Source: an uncultured Sphingomonas sp. (GTDB taxonomy: Bacteria; Pseudomonadota; Alphaproteobacteria; Sphingomonadales; Sphingomonadaceae). Taken from it: a DNA stretch of 64,000 nucleotides. Below, one piece after another: positions 9,211 to 16,057 of the stretch. Position numbers and translations under genes: made by a program. The notes under the pieces were generated by a model. That model was not told the DNA's origin, made no database searches, and saw only the letters and a list, made by a program, of their open reading frames with translations. Within the stretch, counting starts at the first letter, position 1, and each line of letters begins with the position of its first letter. The DNA lies in assembly GCF_913776855.1 (NCBI RefSeq), contig NZ_CAJYQD010000006.1, positions 45,758 to 109,757 on the forward strand, given 5' to 3'.

Positions 9211-10158
9211 ATGGCTACCTTCCTTGATTTCGAAAAACCCATCGCCGAGCTGCAGGCGCGTATCGACGAACTGCGCGATACCGCCGCCGATGGCGAACTG
9301 GACATCGCGACCGAGATCGGGCGATTGCAGACCAAATCGGACCGGCTGCTGCGCGAAACCTATGCGAAGCTGACCCCGTGGCAGAAGACGCAGGTCGCCC
9401 GCCATCCCGAACGGCCGCATTTCAAGCATTATGTCGCCGGCCTGGTGGAAGATTTCATGCCGCTGGGCGGCGACCGCGCCTTTGCCGACGACCAGGCGAT
9501 CCTCGGCGGGATCGGGCGGTTCCGTGGACGCAAGGTCATGGTGATCGGCCATGAAAAGGGCGACGATACCGCGACGCGGCTGCGCCACAATTTCGGCATG
9601 GGCAAGCCCGAGGGCTATCGCAAGGCGATCCGCCTGATGCAGCTGGCCGACCGGTTCGGGCTGCCGGTCGTGACGCTGGTCGATACGTCGGGCGCGTTTC
9701 CCGGTATCCAGGCCGAGGAGCGCGGCCAGGCCGAGGCGATCGCGCGTTCGACCGAGGCGGCGCTGAATTTGGGCGTGCCGATGGTGTCGGCTATTCTGGG
9801 TGAAGGCGGCTCGGGCGGCGCGATCGCGCTGGCGGCGGGCAACCGGGTGCTGATGATGGAACACGCGGTCTATTCGGTGATCTCTCCCGAAGGCTGCGCC
9901 TCGATCCTGTGGCGGACGGCCGACAAGGCGCCAGAAGCAGCCGAAGCGATGCGGGTGACGGCGCAGGACCTGAAGGCGCTGGGCGTGATCGACCGGATCG
10001 TCGCTGAACCTCTGGGCGCGGCGCATCGCGACCCGGCGGGTGCGATAGCGGCGCTGGGCGATGCGATCGATGGGGAGCTGAACGCGCTGTCCGCGCAGGA
10101 CGGCGCGGCGCTGCGCCAGTCGCGGCGCGCGAAATTCCTGGCGATGGGTCGCCTGTAA
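9211..10158 (+). CDS. accA: Acetyl-CoA carboxylase carboxyltransferase, alpha subunit
   Basis: Transfers the carboxyl group from biotin to acetyl-CoA to make malonyl-CoA, the committed step of fatty acid synthesis; it pairs with AccD, which is not in this window. The 315-residue protein shows [18 protein letters not shown] at the start, the crotonase-fold core with [16 protein letters not shown], the oxyanion-forming [21 protein letters not shown], and [12 protein letters not shown]. It is 11 bases downstream of xerD and likely co-transcribed. Confidence 0.98.
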   Translation: MATFLDFEKPIAELQARIDELRDTAADGELDIATEIGRLQTKSDRLLRETYAKLTPWQKTQVARHPERPHFKHYVAGLVEDFMPLGGDRAFADDQAILGGIGRFRGRKVMVIGHEKGDDTATRLRHNFGMGKPEGYRKAIRLMQLADRFGLPVVTLVDTSGAFPGIQAEERGQAEAIARSTEAALNLGVPMVSAILGEGGSGGAIALAAGNRVLMMEHAVYSVISPEGCASILWRTADKAPEAAEAMRVTAQDLKALGVIDRIVAEPLGAAHRDPAGAIAALGDAIDGELNALSAQDGAALRQSRRAKFLAMGRL

Positions 10159-10206
10159 CCGGGCGGCGTGCCGCGGAGGGGGCCGGCGATGCCGGTGTTC
10201 GCGGAC

Positions 10207-10246
10207 AAAAAAATGGGGCGGCGGAACCCCCGTCCCGCCGCCCCAT
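10207..10246 (-). terminator. Intrinsic terminator after the Flp pilin gene
   Basis: A 12-bp perfect stem (atggggcggcgg with ccgccgccccat) around an 11-base loop is followed, on the minus strand, by seven T residues. It ends the pilin transcript; the accA transcript meets it from the other side. Confidence 0.9.
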
Positions 10247-10263
10247 CGGTCGTGGCTTACGCC

Positions 10264-10431
10264 TTACGACGCCTTCATGTTGGCAGTGACGTTGCCGAAG
10301 GTCAGCTTCAGCTGGTTGCCCAGACCCTGCATGGCGGCGATGGCGGCGACGGCGATCAGCGCTGCGATCAGGCCGTATTCGATCGCGGTGGCACCCTTGC
10401 TGTTCTTCAGGAAGGTACGGATCTTCTGCAT
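10264..10431 (-). CDS. Flp-family type IVb pilin
   Basis: A 55-residue prepilin: MQKIRTFLKNSKGATAIEYG, then a 20-residue hydrophobic helix and a short polar end. The GATAIEYG processing site, with cleavage after Gly and Glu at +5, marks it as an Flp/Fap pilin exported by a Tad system. An ATG at 10443 in the same frame is possible. The start at 10431 has GGAG six bases upstream and gives the typical leader length. No Tad assembly genes are nearby. A second pilin gene lies just upstream. Confidence 0.9.
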   Translation of the reverse strand: MQKIRTFLKNSKGATAIEYGLIAALIAVAAIAAMQGLGNQLKLTFGNVTANMKAS

Positions 10432-10560
10432 AATCTGCTCCATGGTTCTGCGTGCTTCAATTCCCGGCCGTTCGAAACCAGGTTCCGTTCGACTGGGGCA
10501 AAGTAACGGGAGCGCGGTTGACAAAAGTTTAAAGGAATCGTGGAGGAACCATTATGATGG

Positions 10561-10752
10561 TTAACCGCGCGGTCCGTTCTGCGTAACGTTCAGGGTCACG
10601 CCGTTCCACATGTCGCTGGTCACCTTGCCCAGGCTGGACACGGCCGCGATCAGGCCGATCACGATCAGCGCGAGGATCATCCCGTATTCGATGGCGGTAC
10701 CACCACGCTGGTCCCGCCACAGGCTGCGCAAGGGGCGCAGGAATGAACGCAT
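10561..10752 (-). CDS. Flp-family type IVb pilin (second copy)
   Basis: A 63-residue prepilin, MRSFLRPLRSLWRDQRGGTAIEYG, followed by a hydrophobic helix and a short tail. The GTAIEYG site is again the prepilin peptidase signature. AGGAG lies nine bases before the ATG at 10752. It is transcribed towards the other pilin gene, 129 bases away, and differs from it in the leader and tail. It may be a minor pilin or a differently expressed form. Confidence 0.88.
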   Translation of the reverse strand: MRSFLRPLRSLWRDQRGGTAIEYGMILALIVIGLIAAVSSLGKVTSDMWNGVTLNVTQNGPRG

Positions 10753-10787
10753 GACGGCTGGCTCCTGATGAACGTACACCAATCCCT

Positions 10788-11222
10788 ATGTCGAGCGAGG
10801 TTAACAAAGTGTCGTCCACCCCGGTCCCGATTTTACTGGTAACCGCCGCCGCGATGATCGACGGGGATGGCCGCGTACTGGTGCAGCAGCGTCCGCCGGG
10901 CACGTCCATGGCCGGGCTGTGGGAATTTCCCGGCGGCAAGGTCGAGGCGGGCGAAACGCCGGAGGCAGCGCTGGTGCGCGAACTGGACGAGGAACTGGGC
11001 GTCGTGGTCGATCACCAGTGCCTGGCCCCGGCGGCCTTTGCCAGCGAGGCGCTGGGCGAGCGGCATCTGTTGCTGCTGCTCTATGCGCTGCGCAAGTGGC
11101 AGGGAATTCCGGCCGCGCGCCACGCGACGGCGCTGCAATGGCTGCGGCCGGTGCAGCTGCACGCGCTGCCGATGCCGCCCGCCGACCGGCCACTGATCGG
11201 ATTGCTGGAGGCGCTGGTCTAG
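10788..11222 (+). CDS. mutT: 8-oxo-dGTP diphosphatase MutT (Nudix hydrolase)
   Basis: Removes oxidised GTP/dGTP from the nucleotide pool. The 144-residue protein carries the complete Nudix box in GGKVEAGETPEAALVREL followed by DEELGV (about residues 48-71). Before it come VQQRPPGTSMAGLWEFPGG, typical of MutT rather than other Nudix enzymes. It is convergent with the next gene, overlapping it by four bases. Confidence 0.92.
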   Translation: MSSEVNKVSSTPVPILLVTAAAMIDGDGRVLVQQRPPGTSMAGLWEFPGGKVEAGETPEAALVRELDEELGVVVDHQCLAPAAFASEALGERHLLLLLYALRKWQGIPAARHATALQWLRPVQLHALPMPPADRPLIGLLEALV

Positions 11223-12052
11223 GTGGGCGGGCGCAGCGTGTCGGCGAGCGAGGCAGTGGCGCTGCCGCGACGCGCCGGTTGCGGCTGGCTGGGGGCGGGT
11301 GCCCAGCCGGTCAGGTAGATGACCTCGAACGCTTCGGCGGTGCGGCCATCGGCATCGGCCCGGTCGGCAAAGGCCGATGCGGCGGCGACCAGCCCGGCGC
11401 GGCCCAGCGGTGCCGGTTCCAGCAGGCCGGTCGCGCCCATGCCGCGCAGATCGTCGACCAGCTTGCCCAGCCCCGCATAGCGCACGGTCAGCGTTTCCGA
11501 ATCGGCGACCGGGAGCGCGAAGCCGGCGCGCACCAGCAGGTCGCCGGCAGAGCGCAGGTCGATCTGCGGATGGACGCGCCCCGCCGGGCGATCCGCCTCC
11601 GCCGCCAGCAGCGACTGGCGCAGCGTGGCGAGCGTGCGGCCCCCGGTGAAGGCGGCGAGGAACAGGCCGTCGGGCCGCAGGCTGCGGCGGATCAGCGTCA
11701 GCGCGCCGGGCAGGTCGTTCACACTGTCCAGCACGCCGACCGACACCACCAGATCGAACGCGCCATCGGCGAAGGGCAGCCGGTCCTCATCGCCCTGTAC
11801 CCCGCCCGCCGCACGGGCAAAGGCAAAGCCGGGGTCGAAGCGCACCACCCGCGCGCCGGGCGGCGGGGTGAAGGCGGCATCGGCGCAGCCCAGGTCGAGG
11901 ACGTCGGAAAAGCTGCGCGTCACCGCCTGCAACCGGTCCTCGATCCCCTCCAGCATGTAGCGATGCAGGAAGTCGGCGCGGGCGAAGTCCGGCTGGGCGC
12001 GGTCGCGGTGCAGGCGGCGGCGCGGGCGGGCGAAGAGATCGGGAGCGGTCAC
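11219..12052 (-). CDS. SAM-dependent methyltransferase, NDUFAF5-like
   Basis: A 277-residue class I methyltransferase-fold protein. The SAM-binding loop VLDLGCADAAF lies near residue 50, an acidic end of strand 2 near VVRFDPGFAF, and FDLVVSVGVLDSVNDLPGAL is motif IV. It matches the alphaproteobacterial group related to mitochondrial NDUFAF5, which modifies an arginine of a complex I subunit, and to BioC. The first is more likely because no biotin genes are near and comF/grxC neighbours are usual for it. The biochemical role here is inferred. Confidence 0.8.
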   Translation of the reverse strand: MTAPDLFARPRRRLHRDRAQPDFARADFLHRYMLEGIEDRLQAVTRSFSDVLDLGCADAAFTPPPGARVVRFDPGFAFARAAGGVQGDEDRLPFADGAFDLVVSVGVLDSVNDLPGALTLIRRSLRPDGLFLAAFTGGRTLATLRQSLLAAEADRPAGRVHPQIDLRSAGDLLVRAGFALPVADSETLTVRYAGLGKLVDDLRGMGATGLLEPAPLGRAGLVAAASAFADRADADGRTAEAFEVIYLTGWAPAPSQPQPARRGSATASLADTLRPPT

Positions 12053-12096
12053 GCCGGCCTTGTGCCGGGCGGCGGGCGCGGCGACAAGGGTATGCG

Positions 12097-12828
12097 ATGC
12101 GCCTTGCCCGCTTGCCTATCGCCGCGATCGCGCAACTCGTCGCCCTGGCGATCCCCCCGCGCTGTCCCGGATGCGGGACGGTGGTGGAGGCGGACCATCG
12201 CTTCTGTGCGACCTGCTGGGCGGGATTGCGGTTCCTTGGCGACCCGGCCTGCGCGGCCTGTGGTATGCCGATGGCGATCGATCAGGGACCGGGGATGCGG
12301 TGCGGGCCGTGTCTCGTCCGGCTGCCGGTGCATGACGGGGTGCGGGCGGCGGTCGCCTATGGCCCGGTGGCGCGCGACGTTGCGCTCAAGCTGAAATATG
12401 GGGGGCGGCTGGCGCTGGCCACGACGATGGCGCGGCTGATGCTCCGGCACTTGGCGGCGGATGCGACCTGCCTGGTCCCGGTACCGCTGCATCGGCGGCG
12501 GCTATGGACGCGGGGATATAATCAGTCGGTGCTGATCGCCGCGGCGCTGGGACGGATGCGCGGCGTGCCGATGCTGCGTGATGCCCTGCGCCGGACCCGC
12601 GCCACGCCGCCGCTCAGGGGCATGAACGGGCGCGCGCGGGCCAAGGCGGTGCGCGGGGCGTTCGTCGTCAGCGATCCGGCGACGGTCGCCGGGCAATCGG
12701 TGGTGCTGGTCGACGATGTTCATACCAGCGGCGCGACGGTCGACGCCTGCGCCGCGGCGCTCCGCCGGGCGGGCGCGGCGCGGGTCATGGTCCTGTGCTG
12801 GGCACGGGTCGTCGGTGCGGATGATTGA
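12097..12828 (+). CDS. comF: ComF family protein (phosphoribosyltransferase fold)
   Basis: A 243-residue protein. The N-terminal zinc ribbon has four CxxC motifs (CPGCG, CATCW, CAACG, CGPC; residues 23-69). The PRTase domain has LVPVPLHRRRLWTRGYNQS and the PRPP-loop VVLVDDVHTSGAT. In naturally competent bacteria, ComF helps to take up single-stranded DNA; in others its role is unclear. It is divergent from the methyltransferase, and grxC follows 31 bases later. Confidence 0.93.
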   Translation: MRLARLPIAAIAQLVALAIPPRCPGCGTVVEADHRFCATCWAGLRFLGDPACAACGMPMAIDQGPGMRCGPCLVRLPVHDGVRAAVAYGPVARDVALKLKYGGRLALATTMARLMLRHLAADATCLVPVPLHRRRLWTRGYNQSVLIAAALGRMRGVPMLRDALRRTRATPPLRGMNGRARAKAVRGAFVVSDPATVAGQSVVLVDDVHTSGATVDACAAALRRAGAARVMVLCWARVVGADD

Positions 12829-12859
12829 CAAGGGGCCGAAGCGGACACAACTGAACGGC

Positions 12860-13117
12860 ATGGCAAGCATCATCATCTATACCAAGGCATTCTGCCCCTA
12901 TTGCACGCGCGCCAAGCGGCTGCTCGACGAGAAGGGCGCCGCGTATGAAGAGATCGACATCAGCATGGGCGGCCCGAAGCGGCAGGAGATGCTGGCGAAG
13001 TCGAACGGCCGGACCACCGTGCCGCAGATCTTCATCGGCGAAACCCATGTCGGCGGGTCCGACGACCTTGCCGCGCTGGAGCGTGAAGGCAGGCTGGACG
13101 CGTTGCTGACGGCATGA
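12860..13117 (+). CDS. grxC: Glutaredoxin 3
   Basis: An 85-residue dithiol glutaredoxin with the CPYC active site at residues 12-15, the TVPQIFIG cis-proline loop, and GGSDDLAALE, which binds glutathione. It reduces protein disulfides with glutathione in the cytoplasm. The stop overlaps the start of the amidase gene (ATGA). That pairing is suggestive because the next gene probably repairs a by-product of glutathione metabolism. Confidence 0.96.
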   Translation: MASIIIYTKAFCPYCTRAKRLLDEKGAAYEEIDISMGGPKRQEMLAKSNGRTTVPQIFIGETHVGGSDDLAALEREGRLDALLTA

Positions 13118-13938
13118 AGCTTGCGCTGCTCCAGATGACCGCCGGCATCGATCCCGATGCCAATGCGGCGGTGCTGGTGGACGCGATCGAGCGGGCGTCG
13201 GCGGAGGGCGCGGCGATCCTGTTCACACCCGAAATGTCCGGGCTGATCGATCGGGACCGTGAACGCGCCGCCGCGTCGATCGCGACCGAGACGGACGATC
13301 GGGTATTGCGGGCGGTGCGGGATGCAGCGGCGCGGGCCGGTATCTGGGTCCATCTGGGATCGTTGGCGATTCGGCGCGACGATGGTCGGCTGGCCAACCG
13401 CGGCTATGTGATCGATGGCGATGGCGGGGTTCGTGCGACGTACGACAAGCTGCATCTGTTCGACGTAACGCTGCCGAGTGGCGAAAGCTGGCGTGAATCG
13501 GCGAGCTATGTGCCGGGCGATCGCGCCTGTGTGGTCGCCACGCCCGCCGGAGCGATGGGGCTGTCAATCTGTTACGACCTGCGCTTTGCCGACCTGTTCC
13601 GCGCGATGAGCGATGAAGGGGCGACGATCCTGTCGGTGCCGGCCGCTTTCACCGTGCCGACCGGACAGGCGCATTGGCACGTGCTGTTGCGTGCCAGGGC
13701 GATCGAGGCGGGGGCGTTCGTCGTCGCGGCGGCGCAGACCGGGGTCCATGCCGATGGCCGTGCGACCTATGGCCATTCGCTGGTGATCGATCCGTGGGGC
13801 AAGGTTCTGCTCGACATGGGCGAGGCGGCGGGGATCGGCATGGTCGAGATCGACCCGGCACAGGTCGCGGCGGTGCGCGCGCGGGTGCCGGTGCTGGACC
13901 ATCGCCGCCCGGTCCCGTCGGTCGAGGTCGTGGCGTGA
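13114..13938 (+). CDS. Carbon-nitrogen hydrolase, Nit1/deaminated glutathione amidase type
   Basis: A 274-residue nitrilase-superfamily enzyme with the full triad: Glu40 in LFTPEMSG, Lys in YDKLHLFDV, and Cys in LSICYDLRFADL. The close spacing and the DLRF motif fit the Nit1/YbeM branch, whose members hydrolyse deaminated glutathione made by transaminase side reactions. Its coupling to the glutaredoxin gene supports this. An omega-amidase role is the main alternative. Confidence 0.88.
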   Translation: MKLALLQMTAGIDPDANAAVLVDAIERASAEGAAILFTPEMSGLIDRDRERAAASIATETDDRVLRAVRDAAARAGIWVHLGSLAIRRDDGRLANRGYVIDGDGGVRATYDKLHLFDVTLPSGESWRESASYVPGDRACVVATPAGAMGLSICYDLRFADLFRAMSDEGATILSVPAAFTVPTGQAHWHVLLRARAIEAGAFVVAAAQTGVHADGRATYGHSLVIDPWGKVLLDMGEAAGIGMVEIDPAQVAAVRARVPVLDHRRPVPSVEVVA

Positions 13939-14363
13939 TCGTCTTCGACCTGCGTTGCGGCAATGCCCATGTGTTCGAAGCGTGGTTCGCGTCGAGTGAT
14001 GCCTATGCCGACCAGCGCGAACGCGCGCTGATCCGTTGTCCGATGTGCGACGATGCGAGGATCGCCAAGGCGGTGATGGCCCCGAACATCGCCCCCAAGG
14101 GCGACCGGCCGGCGGGACCGCCGCCCGAGGCGATGAAGGTTGCGCTGGCCGCGCTGGCCAAGGCGCAGAAGGAGGCGCTGTCGGGCAGCGAGTGGGTCGG
14201 CCGCGCCTTTGCCGATCGCGCACGGGCGATGCACATCGGCGATGCCGATCACGCCCCGATCCATGGGCAGGCCACGCGCGAGGAGGCGAAGGCACTGGTA
14301 GACGAGGGCGTGCCGATCGCGCCGCTCCCGCTGCCGGTCGTTCCGCCCGAGCGGGCGAATTAG
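13935..14363 (+). CDS. DUF1178 family protein
   Basis: A 142-residue protein from a GTG that overlaps the preceding stop (GTGA). It begins VIVFDLRCGNAHVFEAWFAS and then shows RCPMCDD. The cysteines form a zinc-ribbon-like site, the mark of DUF1178. These proteins usually sit beside the nitrilase-family amidase in alphaproteobacteria, as here, but no function has been shown. The segment GSEWVGRAFADRARAMH is the best-conserved part. Confidence 0.88.
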   Translation: MIVFDLRCGNAHVFEAWFASSDAYADQRERALIRCPMCDDARIAKAVMAPNIAPKGDRPAGPPPEAMKVALAALAKAQKEALSGSEWVGRAFADRARAMHIGDADHAPIHGQATREEAKALVDEGVPIAPLPLPVVPPERAN

Positions 14364-14395
14364 TCCTCAACCCTCCTACAATGCCAACCCGTTTG

Positions 14396-14501
14396 CTTCG
14401 AGCGCAGGTTCGAGCTTGTCGAGAACCGACGTCGAGAAGGGCGTGCCTCGAACACAGGGTTCTCGACTGTCGCTTCTCGACAGGCTCGAAGCTGCTCGAA
14501 C
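14396..14501. repeat. Dispersed inverted repeat (ttcgagcttgtcgaga type)
   Basis: The segment ttcgagcttgtcgaga at about 14409-14424 is answered by tctcgacaggctcgaa at 14475-14490, complementary with one mismatch; a further ttcgag/ctcgaa pair lies on each side. This is a well-known shape of repeated intergenic elements in sphingomonads. It fills the space between DUF1178 and the tRNA gene. Confidence 0.6.
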
Positions 14502-14523
14502 CGAACGGAGTATTGGGGAAGGC

Positions 14524-14600
14524 TGGTGGCCTCGGAGGGACTCGAACCCCCGACGCCCGCTTTAGGAAAGCGGCGCTCTGTCCAGCTGAGCTACGAGGCC
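14524..14600 (-). tRNA. tRNA-Arg (anticodon CCT)
   Basis: On the minus strand the 77-base sequence folds into a full cloverleaf. The acceptor stem is GGCCTCG/CGAGGCC with discriminator A and an encoded CCA end. The D arm is GCTC/GAGC, the anticodon stem CCGCT/AGCGG with loop TTCCTAA, and the T arm carries TTCGAGT. The anticodon CCT reads AGG codons. No integrase gene is next to it, so there is no sign that it serves as an attachment site. Confidence 0.97.
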
Positions 14601-14646
14601 AGGCGCCCGCTCTAGAATGCCTGTGGCCGCGACGCAATCGGGTCGA

Positions 14647-15195
14647 TCAGCTGCCGCATTCCCAACGGCCGTCGCGATAGATGCGCTCGCCGCCATCGGC
14701 GGTCCGCATGGTCAGCGTGGCGGGCCATTGCCGCGTCGAATCCGACGCTGGGTCCGTATTGGCGGCCGGGCGATCGACGGCGAACGACACCTTGTCCCCT
14801 GCCAGGATGCCGCCGCTCTGGATCGCCTCGCGGCCCGGCGTCGCGGCGGTGATGCGGCGCAGGCGCTTGTCGAACTTGACCAAGCCGTCGCCCTGGTCGC
14901 GGACCAGCAACAGGACCGGCCCGCGCGGCACGGTGCGGAACGAACAGCCGGAGCCGAGCAGGTCCCTGTCCTTGAAATCGGCATAGACCATCGGTTGTAA
15001 TTCAGGTGCTTCGTGCGGTTCGGGCGTATCGGGCAGGCCACGGGCCACCGCCGGCAACGGCGTGGGTGCGGGCGCCACGCCACCGACCGATCCCACCGGG
15101 CGCGCGGCATCGGTTGCATCGGCGGCGGCGGGTGGTTCGGCGGAGCAGGCGGTGACCGCCGCTGCGGCGAGGAGGCAGGCGAGGGGACGGATCAT
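14647..15195 (-). CDS. Lipoprotein of unknown function
   Basis: A 182-residue protein. The signal peptide MIRPLACLLAAAAVTAC ends in a lipobox (VTAC, Cys17), so it is probably a lipid-anchored envelope protein. A proline/alanine-rich linker follows to about residue 65, then a globular part with DRDLLGSGCSFR and a C-terminal ERIYRDGRWECG. The two cysteines could form a disulfide. The ATG at 15195 was chosen because it places the signal peptide at the N-terminus; 13 in-frame residues upstream are arginine-rich and implausible. Confidence 0.8.
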   Translation of the reverse strand: MIRPLACLLAAAAVTACSAEPPAAADATDAARPVGSVGGVAPAPTPLPAVARGLPDTPEPHEAPELQPMVYADFKDRDLLGSGCSFRTVPRGPVLLLVRDQGDGLVKFDKRLRRITAATPGREAIQSGGILAGDKVSFAVDRPAANTDPASDSTRQWPATLTMRTADGGERIYRDGRWECGS

Positions 15196-15230
15196 GGCGT
15201 TGCAACGTCCCGCGCGCCGCCGCCGTTCCG

Positions 15231-15854
15231 TCACCCGCGTGCGATCAGCGACAGCACTTCCTTGCGGCTGCGTTCATCGTCGCGGAACACGCCCATCATC
15301 CGGCTGGTCGTCATGGTGACGCCCGGCGTGCGCACCCCGCGCGAGGTCATGCAGCCATGGGTCGCCTCGATCACGACCGCCACCCCGCGCGGGCGCAGGC
15401 CGTTCCAGATGCAGTCGGCGACTTGCGCCGTCAGTCGCTCCTGTACCTGCAACCGCCGGGCATAGCCGTGCAGGACACGGGCGAGCTTCGAGATGCCGAC
15501 GACATGGTCCTTCGGCAGATAGGCGATATGCGCCTTGCCGATGATCGGCGCCATATGGTGTTCGCAATGCGATTGGAACGGAATGTCGCGCAGCAGCACG
15601 ATCTCGTCATAGCCGCCTACTTCCTCGAACACGCGGTCGAGGTGATGGGCGGGGTCCTCGGCATAGCCCTGCGTATATTCCTTCCACGCGCGCGCGACGC
15701 GGAGTGGCGTATCGAGCAGTCCTTCGCGATCGGGATCGTCGCCGGTCCAGCGGATCAGCGTGCGGATCGCGTCCGCAACATCGTCGGGAACCGGAATTTT
15801 GGGCGCGGGGCCGACCAGTTCGCCGCCATCGGCATCGTCGTTCGCATCACACAT
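15231..15854 (-). CDS. folE: GTP cyclohydrolase I
   Basis: Opens GTP to dihydroneopterin triphosphate, the first step of folate synthesis. The 207-residue protein has [26 protein letters not shown], in which Cys and His bind zinc and act in catalysis. It also has [24 protein letters not shown], and [10 protein letters not shown] with the second zinc cysteine. It lies 35 bases upstream of the lipoprotein gene and is divergent from the TonB receptor gene. Confidence 0.98.
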   Translation of the reverse strand: MCDANDDADGGELVGPAPKIPVPDDVADAIRTLIRWTGDDPDREGLLDTPLRVARAWKEYTQGYAEDPAHHLDRVFEEVGGYDEIVLLRDIPFQSHCEHHMAPIIGKAHIAYLPKDHVVGISKLARVLHGYARRLQVQERLTAQVADCIWNGLRPRGVAVVIEATHGCMTSRGVRTPGVTMTTSRMMGVFRDDERSRKEVLSLIARG

Positions 15855-15963
15855 CGTCGTGTTCCATTCCCGATCTTCGACTTTTCATGGACGACCGGGG
15901 CGATCCCCTGCGCCGCCGCAACTGTGGCTTCCATACCCGTTCGCCGATGAAAGCGTGCCGTTG

Positions 15964-16019
15964 ATGCAGGTTGCCCGTTGACGCGGGATAGATGCTTCGT
16001 CACCAAATGCAACCTGCAT
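15964..16019. promoter_or_regulatory. Paired inverted repeat upstream of the TonB receptor
   Basis: ATGCAGGTTGC (15964-15974) and GCAACCTGCAT (16009-16019) are perfect complements, 34 bases apart. The second lies in a 13-base palindrome, ATGCA-ACC-TGCAT (16007-16019), and a candidate -35 box TTGACG (15978-15983) sits between the arms. The site ends 38 bases before the receptor ATG, so it looks like a pair of operator half-sites or a leader hairpin. Confidence 0.5.
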
Positions 16020-16057
16020 AGCCGGACCATATCGGCAGCTGAGGAAGAGGGGATGCC

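Noticed and set aside
11219-12052. BioC (malonyl-ACP methyltransferase)
   Set aside because: It shares the general fold, but there are no biotin genes nearby and the neighbourhood matches the NDUFAF5-like group.
14524-14600. tRNA-Arg as an integration site
   Set aside because: There is no integrase next to it and no direct repeat of its 3' end was noticed in the flanking sequence.
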